Origin: Rhodospirillales bacterium | GTDB taxonomy: Bacteria; Pseudomonadota; Alphaproteobacteria; Acetobacterales; Acetobacteraceae | Length of the DNA: 5,700 nt | Direction of reading: 5' to 3' | Assembly: GCA_028870815.1 (NCBI GenBank) | Contig: JAGWOU010000146.1 | Location: forward strand, 1 to 5,700 | Part shown: positions 1 through 5,700 of the stretch, in pieces | Position numbering within the stretch: position 1 is the stretch's first letter | Layout of the letters: every line of letters starts with the position of its first letter | Program-made: the position numbers and the translations under genes | The notes under the pieces: model-generated | Told to the model about the DNA's origin: nothing | Databases searched by the model: none | What the model saw: only the letters and a program-made list of their open reading frames with translations

Positions 1-1561
1 TCTGGCAAAATATCTCGGTAAAGACAGGCCAGGCAGTGGCCGGGCCTTGGTTGCCAGCAGCTTGTTCGACGCGGAGTCATTGAATACACTCTACACGATG
101 TGCCGCGAAAGCGGTGAGCGCGGACTAATGCTTCAGTTGCTTGCGCTCGACAATATTCATGCCGCGCCGGCAGCTCGTCAGATTCCAAAAATCGACATGC
201 TTATCAATGGGTTGATCGCCTACCTCAAGCGCGACGCGATTGATGGCTGGCTTTACCGGCGCAGCCAGGACGGCGTGTTGCTGCCTTGGCTGGTTACCGA
301 AATGCGCTATGCGGTGCCCACCGAAGGCAAGCCTTACGTGATTGTCAGCCTGCTCGCCAACACAATGCAGGCCGCCGGCAACGAAAATCGCCAGGATGCA
401 CGCCTGCGCTATTCTGGCATGACCCAAGCCATTGTTTTCGATGCCAACGACATATTGAATCGCACCATCCCCGAGCTCCTGGCGGCGCATGGCTTCTTCA
501 AGGAATGTGAGACCTTCAAAAAGGAATATGAGCACCAAGCAAAGCGCTTCCGCCAAATGCAGCAACAATTCGGCCAGCAATTCCTTGCCACGAATATCGG
601 CTGGGCCAGCGCCCCAAAAGGCAAGTTCGATCTCGTCCGCCTGCCAAAGCAAAGCAGCGCCCGCTGTGTGAACGACGAAGAGGCGCTCGAGCGGCGATTT
701 GATACGATGCTGGTACCGAATTTCTGGCGCGAGGCAGGAGCCGAGCAGGGATTCGACCGGATTCCCATGCATTGCTATCTCTATCTCTTTCACCTGGAGC
801 AGCACCGTAACATCTGGGTGCATGTCGAGAATGTCGAGCCCTATCGCTACAAGCCGGAGCTGCGTGAAAGACTTGTTCTCCCGGCGGTTCACCGTGATCT
901 GATCGATATCTTGACCGCGGATCTCGAAGTGATGGCCGAAGACATCATCGAGGGCAAATCCGGCGGCACCACAATTCTGTGCAAGGGCGCGCCGGGGCTC
1001 GGCAAAACTTTAACCGCCGAAGTCTATGCCGAGGTCGTGGGCAAGCCGCTCTACCGCGTGCATTCTGGCCAACTCGGCGTCACGGCAGATTCCGTCGAGG
1101 CAAATCTAACACAGATATTGCGCCGCGCCGCGCGCTGGGGGGCAATCCTTCTTCTGGACGAAGCCGACGTCTATATCCGCAAACGCGACAATGACCTTGA
1201 GCACAATGCCATTGTTGCCGAATTTCTGCGTACACTTGAATATTTCGACGGTCTCTTATTCATGACCACGAACCGGATGGACGATGTTGACGACGCCATC
1301 CTCTCGCGTTGTATCGCCGTAATCCGCTACGACACACCGCCGCCCGATGCCGCGCGGCAGCTCTGGCGCACACTTTCGGCGCAGTTCGGAGCCGACATAC
1401 CCGAACCGCTGCAAGAGGAGTTGTTGACGCGCTACCCGCAGATCAGCGGACGCGATATCAAGGAATTGATTAAGCTCGCTACGCGTTACTGCGCGCACAA
1501 AAATATGCCGCTCACGGGCGAGGTCTTCGCTCTTTGCGCGGCGTTCCGCGGGATCGTCTGA
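1..1561 (+). CDS. AAA+ family ATPase, 5' end outside the window
   Basis: Probable ATP-driven remodelling protein of unknown substrate, likely cytoplasmic: no signal peptide or membrane segment is visible. The frame is open from base 2 with no stop. The first start-like codon in frame is a TTG at 47 without a Shine-Dalgarno-like sequence, so the true start probably lies upstream. Numbering from that TTG gives 504 residues. The C-terminal module is a complete AAA+ core: Walker A GAPGLGKT (314-321), Walker B ILLLDEAD (367-374, D371/E372), sensor 1 in TTNR (N409), a probable arginine finger in ILSRC (R421) and a sensor-2-like SGRD (R469). Residues 1 to about 300 match no domain I recognise; about 152-180 are charged and Gln-rich and may form a short coiled coil. 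The stretch HNAIVAEFLRTLEYFDG resembles a fungal-type AAA group. It is convergent with the sugar operon, so not co-transcribed. The AAA+ class is firm; the function is unknown. Confidence 0.9.
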   Translation, partial: LAKYLGKDRPGSGRALVASSLFDAESLNTLYTMCRESGERGLMLQLLALDNIHAAPAARQIPKIDMLINGLIAYLKRDAIDGWLYRRSQDGVLLPWLVTEMRYAVPTEGKPYVIVSLLANTMQAAGNENRQDARLRYSGMTQAIVFDANDILNRTIPELLAAHGFFKECETFKKEYEHQAKRFRQMQQQFGQQFLATNIGWASAPKGKFDLVRLPKQSSARCVNDEEALERRFDTMLVPNFWREAGAEQGFDRIPMHCYLYLFHLEQHRNIWVHVENVEPYRYKPELRERLVLPAVHRDLIDILTADLEVMAEDIIEGKSGGTTILCKGAPGLGKTLTAEVYAEVVGKPLYRVHSGQLGVTADSVEANLTQILRRAARWGAILLLDEADVYIRKRDNDLEHNAIVAEFLRTLEYFDGLLFMTTNRMDDVDDAILSRCIAVIRYDTPPPDAARQLWRTLSAQFGADIPEPLQEELLTRYPQISGRDIKELIKLATRYCAHKNMPLTGEVFALCAAFRGIV

Positions 1562-1632
1562 CAAGTCCACAATCCAAACGGATTGATAGAGCTCATTTCC
1601 ACGGCACAAGGCGCTATGAAGCCGTGTCTTCT
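1562..1632. terminator. convergent intergenic gap with possible weak terminator hairpins
   Basis: This 71-base gap separates the convergent ends of the AAA+ ATPase and dehydratase genes. It holds two perfect inverted repeats: CAATCC/GGATTG (1570-1575 and 1580-1585, 4-base loop), and CACGGC/GCCGTG (1600-1605 and 1621-1626, 15-base loop). The second is followed on the + strand by the pyrimidine-rich TCTTCTCT, so it could weakly terminate the AAA+ transcript. Neither repeat has a clean run of Ts on either strand, so these are not classical intrinsic terminators. The location is what makes a terminator plausible. Low confidence. Confidence 0.3.
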
Positions 1633-3426
1633 CTAATGGCTGTCGCGTGGAATCCCCTTTGTCTGAGCGATTCGTTGATAGTTGACGCCGAGTTCCAGGA
1701 CAGCTCCGGTATCTACCTGACCTACCAGGCTGCGTTGGATTTCCTGCCAGGGCGTCTGATGCGCGGGATATTTATAGCCGCCTGCTGCCGCCAACGCCGC
1801 ACGCCGTGCCGCCAATTCCTCATCGGAAATCAGAATATTCGCCGTGCCGCGCTTTAAATCGATACGCACACGGTCCCCGTTTTTCAGCAGAGCCAGCCCA
1901 CCGCCCACGGCCGCTTCCGGCGAGGCGTTGAGGATGGAGGGAGAGCCCGACGTGCCGGATTGCCGTCCATCGCCAACGCAGGGTAAGGAGGTAATGCCCG
2001 CCTTGATCAGGTAATTCGGGGCGCGCATATTCACCACCTCAGCCGTGCCGGGATAGCCAATGGGCCCCGCGCCGCGCATAAACAGGATACAATTGGCGTC
2101 GATATTCAGTGCCGGATCGTCGATCTGCGCATGATATTGCTCCGGTCCATCGAATACGATAGCGCACCCCTCGAACGCTTCCGGGTCCTCGCTATTTGAA
2201 AGATAACGCTGGCGGAATTCCGATGAGATCACGCTGATCTTCATGATAGCGGAATCAAACAGGTTGCCCCGCAGCACCTTGAACCCGGACTTCTTCTTCA
2301 GTGGATTTTCAAATGGGCGGATCACCGCCTCGTTCACGATTTCCGCATCCATGCAATTCTTACCAATGGTATTGCCATTCACCGTCGGCGCGTTCTCATA
2401 GATCAGCCCATGGCGCATCAGCTGATTCACCACAGCCGGCACGCCGCCAGCATGGTAATAGTCCTCACCCAGATATTCGCCCGCCGGCTGCAGGTTCACT
2501 AACAACGGAATGTCCTCGCCAAATTCTTGCCAATCGTTGATGGATATCTCCACACCCATATGGCGCGCCAGCGCATTTATGTGGATGGGGGCATTGGTGG
2601 AACCGCCGATCGCGGAATTGACGCGGATGGCGTTGATGAAAGCCTCGCGGGTAAGAATGTCGGAGGGTTTCAAATCCTCCTTCACCATGTCAACGATACG
2701 CAGGCCGGTGAGATAGGCCATCTCCTGCCGGTCCCGGTAGGGAGCGGGAATGGCGGCGGAACCGGGCAATTGCATACCCAAAACTTCAGTCAGGGAGTTC
2801 ATCGTCGTTGCCGTGCCCATCGTGTTGCAATAGCCTGTTGACGGTGCCGAGGAGGCGACAAGCTTGATGAAGCCTGCATCGTCAATCTCGCCCTTCGCTA
2901 GCAACTCCCGCGCTTTCCAGACGATGGTGCCAGAACCTGTGCGCTCGCCCCGGAACCAGCCGTTCAGCATGGGACCGACAGAGAACGCGATTGCCGGAAT
3001 ATTCACCGTGGCCGCCGCCATCAGGCAGGCCGGAGTGGTTTTGTCACAGCCAATGGTCAACACCACGCCATCCAGCGGATAGCCGTAAAGCAGTTCCACG
3101 AGGCCAAGATAGGCGAGGTTACGGTCCAGCCCAGGGGCCGGACGCTTACCGGTTTCCTGAATGGGATGAACAGGAAATTCCAAGGGAATTCCACCAGCTT
3201 CCCGGATACCGTCCTTCACGCGTGTCGCAAGTTCAAGATGATGCCGGTTGCAAGGCGAAAGATCGGATCCGGTTTGCGCAATGCCGATAATTGGTCTCCC
3301 GTCCTGAAGCTCCTTCTGACTAATGCCAAAGTTCATGTAGCGTTCTATATGCAACGCCGTCATGTCGGGGTTGGCGGGGTCATCAAACCAGGCGCGGGAA
3401 CGTAGTTTTGGTGTCTTGGCGATCAT
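1633..3426 (-). CDS. xylD: IlvD/Edd-family pentonate dehydratase, probable D-xylonate dehydratase
   Basis: Probably removes water from a C5 aldonic acid (D-xylonate, possibly L-arabinonate) to give the 2-keto-3-deoxy acid, in the cytoplasm, as a step of the non-phosphorylative pentose pathway. The 597 residues match the full length of Caulobacter XylD (about 595). Likely Fe-S ligands are C59 (SPCNRHH), C127 (GCDKTTP) and C200 (GYCNTMGTA). K129 sits where the Mg-binding carbamylated lysine lies in studied relatives, and S490 in DGRQSGTSGSPSILN is the expected catalytic serine. The N-terminus (SRAWFDDPANPDMTALHIERYMN) and C-terminus (TPWQEI, QVDTGAVLE) recall the XylD clade more than the Rhizobium-type L-arabinonate dehydratases, judged from memory. 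The ATG at 3426 is preceded by a weak purine stretch (AGAG). It is the last operon gene seen, 53 bases after the 2-keto-3-deoxy-pentonate dehydratase gene. Family certain; exact substrate not. Confidence 0.93.
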   Translation of the reverse strand: MIAKTPKLRSRAWFDDPANPDMTALHIERYMNFGISQKELQDGRPIIGIAQTGSDLSPCNRHHLELATRVKDGIREAGGIPLEFPVHPIQETGKRPAPGLDRNLAYLGLVELLYGYPLDGVVLTIGCDKTTPACLMAAATVNIPAIAFSVGPMLNGWFRGERTGSGTIVWKARELLAKGEIDDAGFIKLVASSAPSTGYCNTMGTATTMNSLTEVLGMQLPGSAAIPAPYRDRQEMAYLTGLRIVDMVKEDLKPSDILTREAFINAIRVNSAIGGSTNAPIHINALARHMGVEISINDWQEFGEDIPLLVNLQPAGEYLGEDYYHAGGVPAVVNQLMRHGLIYENAPTVNGNTIGKNCMDAEIVNEAVIRPFENPLKKKSGFKVLRGNLFDSAIMKISVISSEFRQRYLSNSEDPEAFEGCAIVFDGPEQYHAQIDDPALNIDANCILFMRGAGPIGYPGTAEVVNMRAPNYLIKAGITSLPCVGDGRQSGTSGSPSILNASPEAAVGGGLALLKNGDRVRIDLKRGTANILISDEELAARRAALAAAGGYKYPAHQTPWQEIQRSLVGQVDTGAVLELGVNYQRIAQTKGIPRDSH

Positions 3427-3479
3427 GGTTAGTCTCTATTCAAAATACAGGTCGGGAGAACAAAAATATCCAACGTGCT

Positions 3480-4400
3480 TTATTTCCCCCAGCGCAGCAC
3501 CAACGGATTAAGTGGCCGGGCGAGTGCCAGCAGGCCGGCGCTATCGGCGGGGTGCACCGGGGCGATCGGGTGGCGCAGCGTATCATGAGAAATGACACCA
3601 CCAGCCTTCATCAAAATCTTCGCCGTGGCAAAGCCGCATTGACGATTCTCATAGTTGATCAAGGGCAACCAGCGCTCATAGGCTTGTATGGCAGCAGCAT
3701 GATCGCCGGCAAACCAAGAGTCGGTGATCTGGCGGATGCCATCTGGGTAACCGCCGCCCGTCATCGCCCCAGTGGCCCCGGCAGCAAGGTCAGCCATCAG
3801 CGTAATTGCCTCTTCACCGTCCCACGGGCCGAGGATGGCTTCGCCGCCGGCCTCGATCAGGGCCCGCAGCTTGGCGGCGGCGCGCGGCGTTTCGATCTTG
3901 AAATAAGATAGGTTCTCAATCTCCGCGGCCATTTTTGCCAGCAATGACACGCTTAACGTAGTGCCCGCCACGGGCGCGTCCTGCACCATCACCGGAATGG
4001 AAAGAGCACCCGAAACGATCTTGTAAAATTCAAAGATTTTGGAGTCGTCCACGCGAATAGTGGCGCCATGATAGGGTGGCATCACCATTACCATAGCAGC
4101 CCCAGCCTGCTCGGCCCGGCGTGAACGGGCCGAGCAGATAACGCTACTAAAATGGCTGGTGGTAACGATTACCGGTACACGCCCAGCAACGTGTTCCAGG
4201 ATGGTGATGACCAGCCGCTCGCGTTCGTCATCGCTGAGTGCGAATTGCTCTGAGAAGTTCGCAAGAATGCAGATCCCATGCGATCCGGCATCGATCATGA
4301 AATCGACGGCGCGCCGTTGCCCTTCCAGATCCAGAGCGCCCCGCTCGTCAAAAATGGTAGGGGCAACAGGAAACACCCCACGATAAGACTGCAATGTCAT
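3480..4400 (-). CDS. araD: 2-keto-3-deoxy-pentonate dehydratase, DHDPS/NAL superfamily (L-KDA dehydratase type)
   Basis: Probably converts 2-keto-3-deoxy-L-arabinonate, or its D-xylose-derived enantiomer, to 2-oxoglutarate semialdehyde, the step after the aldonate dehydratase. The 306-residue protein is a normal-length class I aldolase-fold (TIM barrel) member. K168 in SYFKIETP is the Schiff-base lysine. The usual GTTGE motif reads ANFSE (47-51), and the tyrosine of the usual YNxP motif is Gln in QDAP (140-143). I recall the same substitutions in Azospirillum L-2-keto-3-deoxyarabonate dehydratase, which also shares ILANFSEQFA, PPYHGAT, GPWDGEEAIT, LPLINYENRQ and LVLRWG; this favours a dehydratase over a lysine-biosynthesis enzyme. 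The ATG at 4400 overlaps the ABC ATPase stop (ATGA) and lacks its own clear Shine-Dalgarno, suggesting translational coupling. This araD is not the ribulose-phosphate epimerase of the same symbol. Whether it takes the L or D substrate is unresolved. Confidence 0.92.
   Translation of the reverse strand: MTLQSYRGVFPVAPTIFDERGALDLEGQRRAVDFMIDAGSHGICILANFSEQFALSDDERERLVITILEHVAGRVPVIVTTSHFSSVICSARSRRAEQAGAAMVMVMPPYHGATIRVDDSKIFEFYKIVSGALSIPVMVQDAPVAGTTLSVSLLAKMAAEIENLSYFKIETPRAAAKLRALIEAGGEAILGPWDGEEAITLMADLAAGATGAMTGGGYPDGIRQITDSWFAGDHAAAIQAYERWLPLINYENRQCGFATAKILMKAGGVISHDTLRHPIAPVHPADSAGLLALARPLNPLVLRWGK
4107..4137. repeat. perfect 12-bp inverted repeat inside the keto-deoxy-pentonate dehydratase gene
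   Basis: The arms CTGCTCGGCCCG (4107-4118) and CGGGCCGAGCAG (4126-4137) are exact reverse complements around a 7-base loop, so the mRNA could form a strong GC-rich hairpin. It lies wholly in coding sequence, over residues around C89-Q98 (CSARSRRAEQ). No T run follows on either strand, so it does not look like an intrinsic terminator. It may simply result from Arg/Ala-rich codons. Confidence 0.85.
4397..4400 (-). promoter_or_regulatory. ATGA stop/start overlap (translational coupling site)
   Basis: The TGA stop of the ABC ATPase (4399-4397) and the ATG start of the keto-deoxy-pentonate dehydratase (4400-4398) share bases on the minus strand. The upstream 20 bases (ending GCCGCGGTGCA) have no good Shine-Dalgarno, so terminating ribosomes probably restart here. 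This supports the chosen start and co-expression of transporter and enzyme. Confidence 0.75.
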
Positions 4401-5155
4401 TGCACCGCGGCCCGGTATTCGCGCTTGACGATTTCGAGAAGTTGCATCACCGAGGTCCCGGCGGAGTACCCCTCAAAGGTGCAGGTGCCTCGTTGAACCA
4501 TCATTACCCTGTCAGCAACGTCCAGTGTCTGGGCATAGTTGTGAGCGATCATGATCAGGGATACATCGCCGCGCGCCTTCAGCCGTTCGATCAGTGCGAT
4601 GATCATGCTGGCTTCGCGCGCACCCATGGCAGCCAAGGGTTCGTCCAGCAACAGTACCTTGGCGTTGGAAGACACGGCACGCGCGATAGCGATGGCCTGG
4701 CGCTGGCCGCCGGAGAGCATACCAACCTCCTCATCGACAGAGGGGACATTCACGCCGATATCCTGCAATGCCGCTGCCGCACGTTCGCGCATGGCCTTAT
4801 GATCCAGAAAGGGCGTGCCACTGCGACGCAGCTCACGATTCAGAAACATGTTATGATAAACCGATAGTGTGTTAACCAAGGCTAAGTCCTGATACACGCA
4901 CTCGATGCCATAACTGCGGGCGTGATCCACTGAGTTGAACGCCACGCTCTGGCCATTAACCAACATTTCTCCGGTTGTAGGGGCATGATAGCCGGAGAGT
5001 ATCTTCATCAAGGTCGATTTCCCGGCCCCATTATCGCCCAATATGCCAAGCATTTCGCCGGGTTTCAGATTTAGCGAAATACCATGCAAAGCCTGGATGC
5101 GGCCAAAGCGCTTGGTGATGTTCCGTGCCTCCAGCGCGTAATTATTGTCACTCAT
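4397..5155 (-). CDS. sugar ABC transporter ATP-binding protein, single-domain CUT2 (FrcA-like)
   Basis: ATPase subunit powering uptake of a sugar or sugar acid, acting as a dimer on the inner face of the membrane with the adjacent permease. The 252 residues hold one complete nucleotide-binding domain: Walker A GDNGAGKST (40-48), Q-loop Q89 in VYQDLALV, ABC signature LSGGQRQ (147-153), Walker B VLLLDEP (167-173, D171/E172) and switch histidine H205. The IAHNYAQTLDVADRV stretch and GTCTFEG near the C-terminus are typical of carbohydrate uptake ATPases. RbsA-type CUT2 ATPases are fused double domains of about 500 residues; this is the single-domain form, as in the fructose FrcA type. The ATG at 5155 follows the permease stop by one base, with a GGAG at 5170-5167 about 11 bases upstream. 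The neighbouring enzymes suggest a pentose or pentonate substrate. That is inference. Confidence 0.94.
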   Translation of the reverse strand: MSDNNYALEARNITKRFGRIQALHGISLNLKPGEMLGILGDNGAGKSTLMKILSGYHAPTTGEMLVNGQSVAFNSVDHARSYGIECVYQDLALVNTLSVYHNMFLNRELRRSGTPFLDHKAMRERAAAALQDIGVNVPSVDEEVGMLSGGQRQAIAIARAVSSNAKVLLLDEPLAAMGAREASMIIALIERLKARGDVSLIMIAHNYAQTLDVADRVMMVQRGTCTFEGYSAGTSVMQLLEIVKREYRAAVQ

Positions 5156-5156
5156 G

Positions 5157-5700
5157 TCAAATACGGCTCCGGCGGCGCCAAGCCGCGAATTGGGTATTGG
5201 AGATCATGGTAATGAGAATCGCCGCCCCCGTGATGATGTCGAAAGTGAAGGCGTTGATGCCAAGCAGCGTGAAGCCGTCCTGCAAAATGCCCAGAACCGC
5301 GGCGCCGATCAGCCCGCCCAGGATCGTTCCAGAACCGCCCATCAGGGACGTACCGCCGATAACCGCCGAAGCGATGGCCAAAAACATTACATCCGAGCCG
5401 CCGGCATTTGGGTCTATAGAGGTCACATGGAAGGCGTTAAGGATACCGGCAAATCCGCCTAACAGGCTGCAGAGCATGAAATTTCCTATTTTGATGCGGT
5501 TGATATGTATGCCGGCCTCCGCTGCACCGGTTGGGTTGCCGCCTACTGCCACGGTATGCAGCCCCCAACGCGTATTGCGCAGCATGATATGCATGGCTAG
5601 CGCAATGCCTACCGCCCAGGCAATTTCACTATAGCCCCAGCCACCGAGGATGGTGGCGATGATGCCGTCAGGCGTGTCAATCGGGAACCCGCCACTGATC
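5157..5700 (-). CDS. sugar ABC transporter permease, CUT2 (RbsC/FrcC-like), N-terminal part outside the window
   Basis: Inner-membrane channel subunit of the same importer. The frame is open from the right edge (first full codon at 5699) to the TGA at 5159-5157, giving the last 180 residues of a protein usually 310-350 long. A methionine at 5594 is internal: the 35 codons before it stay open and read like permease (ISGGFPIDTP start, then a hydrophobic stretch). Hydrophobic segments lie at about 24-40, 71-91, 104-118, 123-140 and 150-167 of this fragment. Family hallmarks include the cytoplasmic loop VGGNPTGAAEAGI (52-64, the coupling region of this permease family) and the glycine-rich GGTSLMGGSGTILGGLIGA. 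The C-terminus is short and basic (AAWRRRSRI). The gene for the periplasmic binding protein is not in the window and is expected upstream. Family is firm; substrate is inferred only from the neighbouring enzymes. Confidence 0.93.
   Translation of the reverse strand, partial: ISGGFPIDTPDGIIATILGGWGYSEIAWAVGIALAMHIMLRNTRWGLHTVAVGGNPTGAAEAGIHINRIKIGNFMLCSLLGGFAGILNAFHVTSIDPNAGGSDVMFLAIASAVIGGTSLMGGSGTILGGLIGAAVLGILQDGFTLLGINAFTFDIITGAAILITMISNTQFAAWRRRSRI

Noticed and set aside
125..892. A 255-residue open frame on the minus strand opposite the AAA+ gene
   Set aside because: It lies wholly antisense to a well-supported gene, has no recognisable domain or neighbour in frame, and its length is expected from GC-rich codon bias on the opposite strand.
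987..1000. GC palindromes in the AAA+ gene (GGCGCGCC near 987 and GCCGCGCGGC near 1350)
   Set aside because: Short self-complementary GC strings are common in such coding sequence and these sit in the Walker A region and an Ala/Arg-rich stretch, explained by the protein.
3427..3500. Possible attenuator: GTGCT/AGCAC inverted repeat near the end of the keto-deoxy dehydratase gene followed by a TTTTT on the minus strand
   Set aside because: The stem is only 5 bp with a 16-base loop, it overlaps the stop codon, and the T run is about 9 bases away, so it does not fit an intrinsic terminator.
5157..5594. Treating the methionine at 5594 as the permease start (145 residues)
   Set aside because: The frame stays open to the window edge and the extra 35 codons look like permease sequence, so the gene is truncated by the window rather than short.
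5125..5634. A 169-residue open frame on the + strand across the permease gene
   Set aside because: It is antisense to the permease, whose reading frame shows clear family motifs and continues to the window edge; the + strand product is low-complexity and unlike any known protein.
1..5700. Defence island, prophage or mobile element
   Set aside because: Apart from one AAA+ ATPase of unknown role, no nuclease, transposase, integrase, terminal repeat, tRNA attachment site or CRISPR repeat is visible; most of the window is an ordinary sugar-acid catabolic operon.

Overview
The window looks like a piece of a proteobacterial chromosome, most likely alphaproteobacterial. This rests on moderately GC-rich coding sequence, tight operon packing, and close resemblance (from memory, not a search) of the sugar-acid enzymes to those of Azospirillum and Caulobacter. 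The genus cannot be fixed from the sequence alone.

Layout. The left quarter (1-1561, + strand) is the 3' part of a large AAA+ ATPase gene whose start lies before the window. A 71-base convergent gap follows (1562-1632), with two small inverted repeats. Everything from 1633 to the right edge is a minus-strand, four-gene operon fragment. Read in the direction of transcription it holds: the C-terminal part of a ribose/fructose-type (CUT2) sugar ABC permease (5700-5157, cut by the window edge); a single-domain sugar ABC ATPase (5155-4397); a DHDPS/NAL-superfamily 2-keto-3-deoxy-pentonate dehydratase of the Azospirillum AraD type (4400-3480); and an IlvD/Edd-family aldonic acid dehydratase of the Caulobacter XylD type (3426-1633).

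How they work together. The permease and ATPase import a sugar or sugar acid. The IlvD/Edd enzyme dehydrates a pentonate (D-xylonate or L-arabinonate) to the 2-keto-3-deoxy acid. The DHDPS-like enzyme dehydrates that to 2-oxoglutarate semialdehyde. This is the core of the non-phosphorylative (Weimberg-type) pentose route to 2-oxoglutarate. The sugar dehydrogenase, lactonase, semialdehyde dehydrogenase, periplasmic binding protein and regulator are not in the window; some may lie upstream of the permease. The first two junctions are almost seamless (1-base gap, then a 4-base ATGA overlap), which suggests translational coupling; the last has a 53-base spacer.

The least understood item is the AAA+ protein. 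Its ATPase module is complete and resembles a large, mostly uncharacterised AAA group familiar from fungi, while its roughly 300 preceding residues match no domain I recognise. It is convergent with the sugar operon, so no functional link is implied. I see no RNA gene, CRISPR array, insertion sequence or prophage signature.
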